From Knufia peltigerae (Eukaryota; Ascomycota; Eurotiomycetes; Chaetothyriales; Trichomeriaceae): 64,000 nt of DNA. Location: NCBI GenBank assembly GCA_030247855.1, contig JAPDRN010000039.1:186001-250000 (forward strand), given 5' to 3'. The notes beneath the pieces are model-generated. The model searched no databases and was not told the origin of the DNA. It worked only from the letters and a program-made list of their open reading frames with translations. Below, piece by piece: positions 43,074 to 54,165 of this stretch (position 1 is its first letter; every line of letters begins with the position of its first letter). Made by a program: the position numbers and the translations under genes.

Positions 43074-44267
43074 TCAATGTCGTCCGAGACCCATCCTTCC
43101 CAGAGATGCGTCTATCAGGGGATATACGGGTGACCCTTCCTTGTCATCGTCGCACAAGTCGAAATAGCCACGAGGGGCCAAGCTGCGAGGCGCAATGGCC
43201 AGTGCCCGACCTGATGTTGTTCAGCTTCAAACCCTCACATAGGTCACTCTGGGACTACTCACCTTGGACACCAGGGTCAGTCACAATCCTCATCACAGCT
43301 TCAGCTGCATCCTCAACTGTCGCCCATTCAATGTTGCCCTTTTCCAAAAGCTGGACAAGTTCGTCGTTGACTATTTTGGTGTGTACAAAGCTGGGTGCAA
43401 TGTAACACACTCGAATATTGTGTTGAAACTCCGTCACACGCAAGGTTCTGAATGTCCCACGTAGGCCCCATTTAGAAGCCACGTACTCGACAGCTTCAGG
43501 AAGTTGAATAAATCCGGCCAGACTCCCTTGCAGGATCAGTACTTGGTCGAGGTCAGTGCCCTTGTTCGATGCATTCTGTCGACGAAAGTAGTGGAGGGCA
43601 AGTTTGACCGTGTAGAGAGCACCGGTGAGGTTGACGGTCAGTATCTTCAGCTTAGGTTCTTCTGGCTCTGCATCCTCCACTATTCAGTTGTCCACCTTGT
43701 CAGTATTTTGTACAGCGGTAGATTTGTTTCAACTTCTTTCTGCTTACCTTTGGTAGAGAAGATCGTATCTGGTGGTCCTCCGATTCCCGCATTGGCAAGG
43801 ACGATATCAATCCGCCCAGAGGGCGACGATGCGGCGGCCTCCTTGAAAGTAGCCACTTGGTTTGCCCAGCTTGATACATCGCATTTTACAAAACGGACCG
43901 AGCTGAGACAGGATTAATGAATGAATTTGTCTTGCTCGACGGAAAACTCGTAGCTAACCTGCCAAGTTCCTTGCATAATTTCTCGCCATCCCCTTCGGCG
44001 ACATCAGCAATGACGACAAATGCTCTGGACAATATTCAGTACATCAGTCCGTTCGATGTAGGAGTACACACCCTGCTTTCGACAGAGCACGAACGTAAGC
44101 CTCGCCAATGCCGTTGGACCCTAATAACAACAATGTGTCAGCAAAAGAATCACGGCCAGTTTCAATCGTATTCTACCTCCAGTCACAATGGCCGTTTTCC
44201 CTTTGACGTTAGCGGTGTCAATGTCAACATCACAATTGATGGGGCCTTCGTCGGTATATGGCTTCAT
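43074..44267 (-). CDS. Short-chain dehydrogenase/reductase, 15-PGDH-like
   Basis: NAD(P)-dependent oxidoreductase of 304 residues. Six exons: 44177-44267, 44072-44120, 43959-44024, 43748-43902, 43263-43679 and 43074-43210, 915 nt. The cofactor loop TGGSNGIG is assembled across intron 1 and is followed by AFVVIADVAEGDG, whose Asp after the second strand favours NAD. NAG is in IVLANAGIGGP. The catalytic set is Ser in LQGSLAGF, with Tyr and Lys in EYVASKWGLRG. The pattern resembles fungal 15-hydroxyprostaglandin-dehydrogenase-like SDRs. The last exon adds a polar tail ending LGRMGLGRH. No signal or membrane segment is seen. The substrate is unknown; the neighbouring genes give no clear pathway. 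Confidence 0.92.
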
Positions 44268-44875
44268 GGTGTTTTACGGTATAAGTATGTGTAGTCTGTA
44301 TAGTGTAGGTCTTGGTGATAGTACTCGCGCCTCGAAGTAGAATGGGATGACCAGTATGTATGCACTCGCTGTTTACGACACTCGGAGAACTGTGGTAAAT
44401 AAGGGATTCTTCGGCCTGCACCTCCACCTCGTATTTTGTGCCCACCTGGACTAGTGCTGATACAACGAATCACTCGTCCCGTAAGACTTTCTCGTCGGTC
44501 GTTGCGTACTCGTTTGTCAGGCATAAATCTAGTACCCAGATCGTGTTTAAGGCCCGCAACCTACTGGAGTACGAATGCCGAGGTTCAGACGAAAAAATCC
44601 AGGTTAACGAGGGGACACAGACACAGACATCAAATATGTGTTTTGCTGGTATCCCTCAGGGAAGACCGAAGGTTCGGTCCGAGAAGGGTGACTCGAACGC
44701 TGCGACTCGAAATATACTGACCATGTCGCTGAACTTTGGTTTGGGGAAACTCGTGGAGAGTCGGCGAGCCAAGAAGATCGAGGAGACTAATAAGGTAGTG
44801 GACCGTATGACGGTCGCAACCGATCCCCAGAATATATTGAAATATAAACTATTGACCATTCGATGTTTGTCTAGT
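44268..44875. promoter_or_regulatory. Upstream region of the SDR gene
   Basis: 608 bases. A 149-codon plus-strand frame (44438-44887) is open but has no recognisable similarity and sits directly before the transposase-like relic, so it could be part of the same decayed element. Confidence 0.35.
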
Positions 44876-45230
44876 CAATTCCTATAGAATTTGAACTCGC
44901 TCAACATGATAGGTTTGTCCATGCCAGTCATCACGGCCATGACCGATTTGAGAAGGCTCTCATTCGCCAACTAGCCTTGCGAGGCACTCATCACCAATTG
45001 ACTAGACTAGTAACTAGGTCCTATTGCGCCTGGGGAGCGGAAATGCCTCAGGAATGCCATGGAAAAGGTCGTCGACCATTGCAACGACTAATAGGCAATG
45101 AACAGAGGTCCTTGGAGGCTAAAAACGGGGGCCGCAACATTTTCACAGACTGTGAAGCCTGTAATGTCCGCCTGTGCCGTAAGGGTATATGCTATACTAG
45201 TTACCATGCCCCTCGAGTTTTGGAAGGAGT
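44876..45230 (+). mobile_element. Relic of a piggyBac-type (DDE_Tnp_1_7) transposase C-terminus
   Basis: An open frame with no start Met shows HDRFEKALIRQLALRG followed by a Cys/His module CEACNVRLCRKGICYTSYH at about 45151-45207. The C-x2-C-x4-LC-x4-C-x3-YH pattern matches the zinc finger at the end of piggyBac-like transposases, and the preceding F-x3-L-x2-QL resembles their tail. The catalytic DDD part is absent here, and no terminal inverted repeats or TTAA duplication could be assigned. It is probably an old, truncated insertion. Similarity is by pattern only. Confidence 0.42.
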
Positions 45231-45505
45231 GTCAGCCCGGTCGTCACGGATACTTGTTCTATCGTTTCGATATTCATCAAAAATGAATCGAATGGCTCTA
45301 GGTAAAGAGATAGACTTGTGAATTGACACACTCCTAGGCATTACAGCATCATTGCAACTCGACGTGGCCGTCACATCACCTCCAATGGCTCTGCTACATG
45401 AACTTTGGTGGTTCAAAAACATGTTCCCGGTCGTGTTTCACCTTTCGCAACAGCCCTCTGCCGGCATTGCGCAAAGCGTGCGCACGAAAAAGAAAAGGAA
45501 TGGTT

Positions 45506-46480
45506 CTAATCCATATACTTTTTCAAAAAGGACAGCGCCTTTTCGGGGTGGCGGCCGAACCAGTTGTAGCCGTCCTCGAAGCGTTTCGTCGTGCCCTCGA
45601 TCCAGTAAAGTTCCTTGTCGCGGCTGGCCAGGGCGTCAAAGGTACTCTGGGCGTCGGACGGATTCTCGATGATGGCGTCGTCGTGGACCTGCCACATGAG
45701 AACGGGGAGCTTGACGTTGGGCGCCCACAGCTTGCCCGACATGTCGGAGGCGGGGAAACCTCCCAGCTTGACGAGTTCCAGGTCGATGAGTTCCTGGTAC
45801 TGGCTGATGCCCTGGGCCCCGGACAGCTTGGAAAAGACCGCCGACATGTTGGGCACGAGGGGGCTACACATGCAGCGGATGTCGTCAAACAGCTCGGGCC
45901 GCTTGGTGATGGCTGCGTACTGCGAAATGCCACCCAGGCACTGACTGAACAAGGCCTTTTTCATGCGGCCGAGGCGCGGGTGTGTGTCAACGAAGCTTTT
46001 TACGCCGACGCAGTCGCGCCACTCCCACTGGCCGATACCTGACACTCCCCCGTTGGCCGCGCCGCTCTGGCCGTGATTGCGAAGGTCGTACGTCAAGACG
46101 TTGTAACCTGCGTCGGTCAGGTGTTTGTACTGCACGACAAAGTCAATCTCGACTGGCTCGATGAAATCGCTCCACGGCGGGCCCATGTGGCCCGGGTAGC
46201 CAGCCCGGCACATGGGCAACGCGTGGTTGAAGATGACCAGCCGATCACTCTCGCCGCCACGAGCCGGAATGTACCACGCCTCGAGCGGCGTCCCATCATC
46301 CGACTTGATGGAAATGTCGTACCATCCCTTCATGCCGTACTCGTCGGGGTTCTTAAAGATGAAGCTCCGGGGCATCTTGACCATGCCTGCCAGCGCCTTG
46401 ACCTTGTCGTGATCCTCTGCCGAGATGGTCCTTTCCTGCGCCTGGGCGGTTTGCATCCGTTCTTTCGAAATGCCAGTCAT
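45506..46480 (-). CDS. Alpha/beta hydrolase with Cys nucleophile
   Basis: Single exon of 324 residues from the ATG at 46480 (MTGISKER); the frame is open upstream but the extension looks like 5' UTR. The core shows DGTPLEAWYIP, the oxyanion strand RLVIFNHALPMCRAG, NVLTYDLRNHGQSG and the nucleophile elbow ALFSQCLGGISQ with Cys181 where most members have Ser. The acid is probably in MWQVHDDAIIENPSD, and the base is a late His, perhaps in GRHPEKAL. Cys elbows are known in dienelactone hydrolases (G-x-C-x-G-G). The substrate is unknown. It has no signal peptide, and its GC-rich codons differ from the flanking non-coding DNA. Confidence 0.82.
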   Translation of the reverse strand: MTGISKERMQTAQAQERTISAEDHDKVKALAGMVKMPRSFIFKNPDEYGMKGWYDISIKSDDGTPLEAWYIPARGGESDRLVIFNHALPMCRAGYPGHMGPPWSDFIEPVEIDFVVQYKHLTDAGYNVLTYDLRNHGQSGAANGGVSGIGQWEWRDCVGVKSFVDTHPRLGRMKKALFSQCLGGISQYAAITKRPELFDDIRCMCSPLVPNMSAVFSKLSGAQGISQYQELIDLELVKLGGFPASDMSGKLWAPNVKLPVLMWQVHDDAIIENPSDAQSTFDALASRDKELYWIEGTTKRFEDGYNWFGRHPEKALSFLKKYMD

Positions 46481-47423
46481 GGTTTTTGCTGGTGTGGTGT
46501 GTTTCAGGATCAACTGATGGTGAGCTTGCTGCGAAGGGGTAGAAAGGGAAACAGAGATGCTATCGAGGGGGGAGTCGAATAGGTATACTTCCAACTATAT
46601 AGAGGGTATAGTCACTTCTCGGACTAGCTCATCGCGGATTAGCTCTTCGGATTAGCGCTTCGGACTAGCTCTTCGGATCAACGACTCGGACTTAGGATTA
46701 GCTACTACAGCTGCTGACCTGGTGAGGTCTTGAACAGATACTAAATCGCTCACGCTCGTTCACGGATCACCAGTCGTTGAAACTCTCGGATCGTTTGATG
46801 TGACGATTGTCGACGATGTTATGGCAGAGTGATCCAATGCCATAATCATCGTCCAGTAGAGAAATAGCATCATGCCTCGATGTGGCTGGTGCTCAATAGT
46901 AAGCTGTAAACTTGATGGCCCGAGATCTGCGGGATAAGTCTGCACAACTCCTTGGGTTCCGTCGTGAGGGGCAAAGGGCGAAAGAGCCTCACACCGAAGC
47001 CACTGATTAACGAAACGAAGAGATTTCCCGTTTGCCGTGAGCGCTCTGCATTTGATGAGAGTCAGTAGGGGGTCCGTTCGCGGAGAGCTGTCCTGACATT
47101 GCGTATATACAATATTCTCGAACCCGAGAGAGAGCGCGCTGTTCCCTTTCATCAAAGGACTTGCGCCGTTGCCCGGATCATAACCAGTGTGACCACCCTT
47201 GGTTTTTCGATCCTTCGAAGCTTCGGACTAGCCCAAGGCAGACAACGGTGCCGAATGAGATACATGAATAGACAGTATAGATCATTGAAACCGATCCGAT
47301 GGATAGTCGTGTATGCCACCAATGATGCTCATCAACCGAACTTTGATCTCAGTGTCAATGCCCCTTCCCAGCTAACAAAAGACAATTGACAGATCTTCCA
47401 AGATTCGAGCCAATCGCGATCAT
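46481..47423. other. Intergenic region with tandem repeat
   Basis: 943 bases between co-oriented genes; it contains the 13-base tandem repeat listed separately. A 131-codon minus frame at 46760-47155 has no recognisable similarity. Confidence 0.4.
46621..46700. repeat. 13-base degenerate tandem repeat, six copies
   Basis: Units begin GGACTAGCTCATC (46621), then after two extra bases GGATTAGCTCTTC (46636), GGATTAGCGCTTC (46649), GGACTAGCTCTTC (46662), GGATCAACGACTC (46675) and GGACTTAGGATTA (46688). It lies 141-220 bases upstream of the Cys-hydrolase start and so within its promoter or leader. Confidence 0.85.
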
Positions 47424-49974
47424 TTAGGTGCTTGGTTCACTAAACTGGATTTGATCCCAAACAACATTGTTCTCCACGGAGGCTGCTTCAACGCTTTGGC
47501 CTATTTCGACAGCCTCCGTCGGATCTGTATTCGTCAGGTCGGATACATCATTTATCAAGCTCAGCCAGTACGTCTCGTCAAAGTCAGTAATCGACGGATC
47601 AAGCTGTTGAGACGGCTGAAATGTAGTTGTAGACATTGTTCTTGCATCCGCACTCGCGTCAAATGTCCAATCGCTTTGTGAAGAATTTGGTTCGTCTGAA
47701 ATTGGACGACTCGATGCGGAGGATCCGGTAGAGGAAAATATTGGAGCACACACTTCTGGCTCTTGCTGATTATGTTCTTGAGCTTGTTTGCGCGGCAAAT
47801 GTCGTCGCTGTTCGGACAAGCTATCTTTCACCGCATCAACTCCAAACTCTGGTCCGAAATTTCCAAGTTCCGTGGCCGTGGCCGTTGGAAGATACAATGT
47901 TGCAGCGTTGAACTCCAAGCGCTGCTGTAGGACATGGTAACACTGGCTGAGGATAGTGAGACCAGAGCGTGCTATTGGACTGTATGAGTGCATTGCACTC
48001 AATCTGTTCATAGCTTGTTGCAGGACAAAATCGATCTTCATCATAACCTCGTTGTCATTTTGTGGTAGATACCTGGCCGTTACGACCGAAAGCAATAGCG
48101 ATGCGTCGATGGTGTAGAAGGACAGACCAAAGAACTTGTATTGGTGTGGACTGGCCATTATGAATGCTCGGTGCTGTGAGTCTAATATCACGATCGAAGC
48201 TTGTAATGCAGCGCGCCGGCTCTCGGCCCGGTACTTTATGTGTGGACGGTGCAATGCCACTAACATTAGATTGGCCTTGGTGAGAACATCCTCTCTCTGC
48301 TGGCGTAGGTATGGATATTGATCGTCCCACGATAAGTCAGGGTTGCCATGCCGAAGCGTCAGTGGCAGCCGGTCCATGATGATGTTCACCTGGTCATGAA
48401 GTCGTTCAACAACGGAGTAATCCGTTGAAGGAGACCTATCGGCTTTCTGTGCTTTCGCAGTATGCCAAATATTCGAGAGCCGGTACAGGAATAGGTTGCT
48501 GGAGACAGGGTTGGGCTTGTCCCGTTCCCCAATAAGTTCCTGAGTCCCTGGGACACAGATGGTTGGATTCTGTGGGATATTGCACTCACTTGGTTCCTCC
48601 ACATCGCAATCGTCAGGATGGATAGCCCTTGGGCGACCAAGAATCATTGCGGTTAAACTGGTCTGCATTAGAATCCAGCTACAGCTTGACAACATCGAAG
48701 AAACTCACGTGTCCCATGTACACAAGTTCATCCATAGCCGGCGTTTATACTCTTCATACCACACGCGACTAAGTGTTATTCCAGGGCTGCTCGAAGCATG
48801 TTTGTAGAAATCTTCGTGACGATGAAGCTCGAGCTCTTGTGCGGATCTGGAGCCTATCAGTTTTACCAGTTTTCAGACATAGGGATCAATTCTGAGCAGC
48901 TCGACCGGATTGCACTCCCTATGCTATGCCAAGCTTCTACGCCCTTTCCAATATTCTTCAACCATGATGCCCTTAGAAAATCCGCTTGAACCGTTGTGAG
49001 AGCCACATTGTGTCTCTGGGCCTGTGTCATCAGCTCCGCACCAATATCGCTGTATTTATGACACAAAGCCATATCAGCCTGCGTCAGGAATTCCCAGACA
49101 GGTGATTTGAGTGATAGGAACTGTATCGCAAGGCCCAAAACCTGAAACAACAATGCAGGAAAATAGTAAAGCTCTCTCTCGAGTTCTTCATGGCTGAGGT
49201 GCGACAAGGTCTTGACATTGGTTCCGTACCAGCAGGTAAGTAAGGAATCAAAGTATAGCTTTTCGAGGATGAAATACTGCCAGTTGACATCGATGAAGAA
49301 AACCTCCACCAGCTTGTTTATGGCCATCTTAGAAGGAAGTCGGACATTGGCCGCACTTGGCATGGTGGATGCTTCAGGCTGACGACTTGAGTGACTGTGA
49401 GCTGTCGAAACGGCGTGCAGCCCATTTTCTTCGTGGAAAAGCTGGTTTTTATCAGATGACAACAGACTGAGAGGGGTCCTTTGCTTGAATAGGTACAACA
49501 CGTACCCGTTTGAAATCGACCAAGGCATTACTTCCGGCAGTAGACGAGTAGCCTAGATCGGCCGCCGGTGACTCTACTGCTGCATTGATATCAAGCCTTC
49601 CATCTGGTGGTGCTGGTTCTTGTACATTGCGAGTTCCAATTGCCTGTCCTGTAGTGTCTGGTCTATCAGAAGGTCTAAAGTATCGTAGGGTTAGCTGGTC
49701 ATCCGTGTCTGAGGCGAAGGACCAGCAATCATCTCCGCGCCGCCACCTACATTCTTGAGTCGCTGTAATGACATTTATAAGTAACGTTCCGGCTGACGCA
49801 ATTACTGCAAGGCTGCTTGCGATCGCACTATACCAGAGTTAGGTGCTAGAAAATCGTTGGCATAGTATGAATATGATAGACCTTCTGTTTTCGCCGGTAG
49901 CACTCGATGCACGCATTGATCGCTTTGTTCTTTTTCGAAGTATGAGGCGAAGTAGAGGGTATAGAAGATGGCAT
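47424..49974 (-). CDS. Zn2Cys6 transcription factor, six exons
   Basis: Nuclear regulator of 748 residues. Exons: 49882-49974, 49751-49827, 49506-49674, 48906-49441, 48709-48846 and 47424-48657, 2247 nt. Intron 1 splits the zinc cluster and splicing gives CIECYRRKQKCDRKQPCSNC followed by VSRNVTYKC, that is C-x2-C-x6-C-x5-C-x2-C-x8-C at residues 22-50. The fungal_trans middle region lies at about 150-420 (FFIDVNWQYFILEKLYFDSLL, then RVWYEEYKRRLWMNLCTWDTLTAMILGRPRAI), a classic signature. The tail from about 600 is Ser/Gln/acid-rich with DWTFDASADA and TDFDETYWLSLIND, a plausible activation region. The tail style resembles positive regulators of metabolic pathways, but the target is unknown. 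Confidence 0.9.
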
Positions 49975-50500
49975 ATCTTTGACTCGTTTAGGCAGTGGCT
50001 GGTTCAATGAAAGCGTAGGGTCAATGAATCCCTTGTGACATCTCGGACATCGACGAAGCCGACCGACAAACGGAGGCCTCTCTACAGGCTATGCAAGGAC
50101 TCCCTAATTTTGAGCTTGGCAAGCACGTGAAGAGTGGTGTCGTCTATGAAGACTTCTGAATTTGGTCAGTACAGGATTAATTTTTGACCTCAGTACTCCG
50201 TAGAACCTACTGTTATAGAAAGATCTTTGTCAGTGTAATTGTATCATTATATTATGGTCACAGTTTATTCATTCCTTGGAGTCCCAATTGACTTTGAATA
50301 TGTTTGCTCCTTACCGTGACTGAAGACTTTCCGCAATGTAATTTCGGATTATATCTCGTGAGATACCCACAGATTAAACAGCGACCAGCAAACACCTCCC
50401 TGCAAGCACAGACACAGTTCAACACATTCCGTGTACTCGTTGAGGAAGAATTATATTTTTACTCGTCTAGGTTCAGATCGACAGACGGAGACCCAAAAAG
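49975..50500. promoter_or_regulatory. Divergent promoter of the regulator and ILM1-like gene
   Basis: 526 bases between divergent starts, with one TACTCCGTA palindrome at 50194-50202. No gene was seen. Confidence 0.45.
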
Positions 50501-51262
50501 ATGCCACTGCTTTCTTCCACCCTCCTTGTCCGGACACACTCCCTCACCCTGGTTTTGTTCTCCTACTACCTCCTGACCTCGCCATGGAAGCTCGTATCTT
50601 CAGTCCCGATCTGGGCTTTGGGCGAGTCCATGTTCATCCGCTCTCCAGACTACGCCCCCGATCCTTTGCATCCCTCTGATCATCATCACCGAAAAGGAGA
50701 ATCTGGCTTCCGACCACCGGCCTTGCTGAAGAACCCTGCCCGCGGTCCCGGTACCATCCCGGCCCTCACGGGGACGACGGCCGAACGAGAACTCTTCGCC
50801 GTCGTGGCCGTCTTACTCGTCGCCTACGCTCTCATGCAGTTCATCTTCGCCGGCGACTTGACCCTAATCCTCGCTCCGTCCGAACCTACAAGCACAACAA
50901 CAAGAACAAGAGCAGGCAAACAACAGGGCACAACTCCCCCACCGGCAGTAAGCTCTGCTCGCCTGGCTGAAGAACTTTACACCCTGCTCACGGCGCAGTC
51001 GCGTTGGCTTACACTGGCCGGTCTTCACGTCGTTGGTTCGTCGGCACTGGTGTTCTGGATCTACATGTTCCATTCCGGTGTAACATCAACGACATCAGAG
51101 AATTTTACCATCTCTGACCTCCTTGCGAACCGCGTCACCTTTACCGTCGGTCTGGCAAATATGCTGTTCTGGGGTTATCTGTGGACCACGGTGAAAGATG
51201 AAGGGAGGGAGGTTGGTAAACTACTGGCAAGGAGGAGAGCCATGGAGGAGGAAGATGAATGA
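50501..51262 (+). CDS. ILM1: ILM1-family membrane protein
   Basis: Integral membrane protein of 253 residues in one exon; yeast Ilm1 is an ER-associated protein whose loss affects mitochondrial DNA maintenance. The N-terminus MPLLSSTLLVRTHSLTLVLFSYYLLTSPWKLVSSVPIWALGESM matches the first two helices of the family (the L-V-W-x-L-G-E/D-x-M pattern). Further membrane segments are at about 95-125 (ELFAVVAVLLVAYALMQFIFAGDLTLIL), about 165-190 (WLTLAGLHVVGSSALVFWIYMF) and about 212-232 (VTFTVGLANMLFWGYLWTTV). The C-terminus is charged and cytosolic (ARRRAMEEEDE). The loop at 60-90 is longer than in yeast. Assignment is by the helix pattern and first motif. Confidence 0.7.
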   Translation: MPLLSSTLLVRTHSLTLVLFSYYLLTSPWKLVSSVPIWALGESMFIRSPDYAPDPLHPSDHHHRKGESGFRPPALLKNPARGPGTIPALTGTTAERELFAVVAVLLVAYALMQFIFAGDLTLILAPSEPTSTTTRTRAGKQQGTTPPPAVSSARLAEELYTLLTAQSRWLTLAGLHVVGSSALVFWIYMFHSGVTSTTSENFTISDLLANRVTFTVGLANMLFWGYLWTTVKDEGREVGKLLARRRAMEEEDE

Positions 51263-51466
51263 TTTACTCGCACACATCAAATTCCGATTTGAGACTCCGA
51301 AGACTTTACAATTGCTTCACATTGACAGTGGCAATGACGACTGAGGGGGTGATTAGGTGGAAATATCTTTCGACAGCAAAATTTCCAAGTCACTCCAGGA
51401 TCCCGCATCCACTTTCACCAGCCTGCATGTGGTATTCTCGAGACCGCGTCCCCTTTCGGTCACCCT

Positions 51467-52384
51467 TTACAGCAGCGCAGCGAGCCCAAGCAGGGCTGCA
51501 CCCACAACACCCAATCCCACACCCTGCACACTCATTCGTCCATCTGCAGCGTTACCTGCGGCCGACGTTGCGGCGGCGCTGGCACTGGAGGTAGCGCTAC
51601 CCTGGCCTGCGGACGCGGAGGATGCGGCGGCACTGGCGGAGGCAGAGGCGCTGCTCATGGCGGAGGAGACTGAAGACGAAGCTGCCGAGGCGCTGCTACC
51701 GGTGGCGCTGGCGCTGGCGGTGGCTGCTGCAGTGCCGCCACTGGAACTACCACTGGTTGCGGGCGAGGTGGAATTTGCGGTGCAACCGGCAGAGGCGGGC
51801 TGTTACAAACAAAAACACCGTTAGCAATCACGAGAGGACATATGTGCATAGCAAATTGGCCCAATGTGGCAACGTACCAATAATGTTGAACCTCCTACAG
51901 GGTCGCAGATGGAATGCGCATAGGCGAGTGCGGCCTGTTGATCGCTAGCATCGCAACTCTTGTAGATACAGCAACTGATGTCCGTAATGAAGGATTTGGT
52001 GGTACAGATGCCTGCAGGTGTTTTTTTGGTTTGATCGTCAGAATGAACCTCTTTCAAGCAACATTTCTCCCTTTTTTGTGTCTGGATACGTAGGATCGTA
52101 GGTGGGTTTTGTTTTGGGTAGATACTGAGCTAGAAACGTACATGATGGGTCCAAGTTGCAGGAAGCCGGCAGAGCGTCGGTGATACATGTATTTGCACCT
52201 GTCGGGATAGAAACAGTCGAGTGTTAGTTATGTCTAGGATAACGTGACGAAAGTACTAGTACTGGTACCCGTACTCGTACATGGGGGGCAGCGGCGTCTA
52301 CTCACAAGCAGGGATCGATGGACTCGATTGAGCAGAGACACAACCGGCCAAGACGGCGGTGAAGGTGAGGAGTTCGAGACGCAT
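51467..52384 (-). CDS. CFEM-domain GPI-anchored protein
   Basis: Secreted cell-wall or plasma-membrane protein of 200 residues. Exons: 52306-52384, 52142-52198, 51878-52011 and 51467-51799, 603 nt. The signal peptide is MRLELLTFTAVLAGCVSA. The CFEM domain follows with its Cys pattern PACANTC, ITDALPASC, NLDPSCIC, then ISCCIYKSC and HSIC; the Asp before PSCIC is at the place of the heme-binding Asp in CFEM hemophores. From about residue 95 the protein is Ser/Ala/Thr-rich, and it ends with a hydrophobic GPI signal (VGLGVVGAALLGLAALL). CFEM proteins act in heme/iron uptake or surface adhesion. It is convergent with the ILM1 gene. Confidence 0.92.
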
Positions 52385-54165
52385 CTTTGTGTCGTGGATG
52401 ATGCGCGTTCACAATATGTAAACAAAGAGTAGAGACAAAGGTAGAGATAAAGGTAGAGAGAGAGGAGATTGAGTTTTCCTAGACTCAAAATTATATGTAC
52501 AAAGATGGTCGGATGAGTAGAGTTCAGACTATTTCTTAAAGTGGTTGGAGGGGTCACTTTTGATACTTGTAACTCTTGTATGAGTGGTGAAGGAGGAGAA
52601 GAAAAGAAAAAGGAAAATAAAGAAGCATAGACCTTGTTGGAAAGCCTTTTTAAGTCTTTTACTACAGTACGTCTCCCATCATGATGGTACCTGCAAATAG
52701 ATATGTAGCACATGTCTCATGGTAGGTACCTAGGTAAAATACCTACAGCTACAGTACTACCAGTAGCAAATGTTGTACTTCTTTCGCTCAATTAGGAACG
52801 CGTTGCGAAGCTACTGGTATAGATCGTCGGCAAAATGCAATGACATGTTTGGGAAAGAATTTACTTTGGACATCTTGGACTTAGAGAAAAGCCAGGCAGG
52901 TAGTACTTCACGAACCCTGTGATCTGTACTGTCCAAGTCAAAGTGTATCTTTGAGTGTTGTCTACAGACAGAGAAGAAAACAAAGACGGCCATCGTAACC
53001 CGCAACTTGTACTCGTGATGGTTTTTGAGATGCCATACTTCTGAGATCGTCATGGGACAACGATTCAATCGGGTGGTGGCGCGACGCGGGAGACAACAGA
53101 TGAAGAAGAAAAGACTGGGATCGGGATCATCTCTCCCCCGCCCTCTTGGGACCATTTTTAGCCGGGCCCGTGGAGAAAATATGGGCTATGGGGGGGGGGC
53201 TGGAGAAAAAAAAAGTGGCTCTCTACACGAAGTACCTACTGTACTATTCTCTTTCTGTGACTTGTGCCTGTGAGTGAGTGCAACCAATAAGTAAAGAATA
53301 TTGGAGCTTGAGTACATTACAAGCCGAGGCTCAAAATGAAAGATGTGATAGTTGGCCTCATACCCAAGTCGATCTCATTTGCAATGCAACATCTCTGACT
53401 CAGTAGACATGTCCACAGTTCGATTACAATACGTGAATATTGGGAATCTCGATTGATCCCCACGTCGTCTCTACGACCTACGAGGTGACAATGCGAAGTC
53501 ATCCATCATCATCCACACTCTGTACTGCGTACTTACAGTATAGGAAACTGATTGGCGTCATGGGAACACAAGACCGTCTCAGACCACTCACTTGACATTC
53601 TATTGTGTGCTGCGTAGGAGGCGACGAGTAACCTTGTCATTGTACAGACCGCACTTGTGAGACATGTTTTAATCTGGACACGACAAAGTAGTCCAACAAG
53701 AAAATACAACAAGCCTGGCACGACCTACGGATACTCCGTAGAACGGCAAAACATATCCACAGGACCTGTCAAGTACACGATTCATCGTCAACATTAATAT
53801 ACACCGAGGTACGGAGTATAGATCCATCGTAACCCATCAAACCCCCTTCTGAGCGAGGTATCACCTAAAAGCCTAGCCCCTAGACATATCCCTCGCAAGC
53901 CATCCTCGATCGAGCATCATCCCTTTTGAAAAGGAAAGGGAGAGGGGTGGAAGGAAACGAACGAGATTCCACAAAAAATCGTTCGTTCGAACCCGATATA
54001 TCCCCAGCCTTCTAGACATTCCAATATACGCCATATCCCCCGTATGTACGGAGTACCTAGGTATCCTGCCAGCCGTATGAAACACCATCATCTCCATCCT
54101 ATCATTCATGTCTCTCGTCGTCTTCGCGGTTCGTCTCGCTGTCTCCCCCCCATCTCCACCTCTCT
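52385..54165. other. Long gene-free stretch with palindrome cluster
   Basis: 1781 bases between co-oriented genes. It contains three TACGGAGTA-type palindromes (53732-53740, 53810-53818, 54047-54055), two TACCTAGGTA palindromes (52727-52736, 54054-54063) and a run of ten G (53190-53199). No protein gene was recognised on either strand. Confidence 0.55.

Noticed and set aside
53975..54000. GTTCGAACCC sequence resembling a tRNA B box
   Set aside because: No matching A box, anticodon arm or acceptor stem can be drawn around it.
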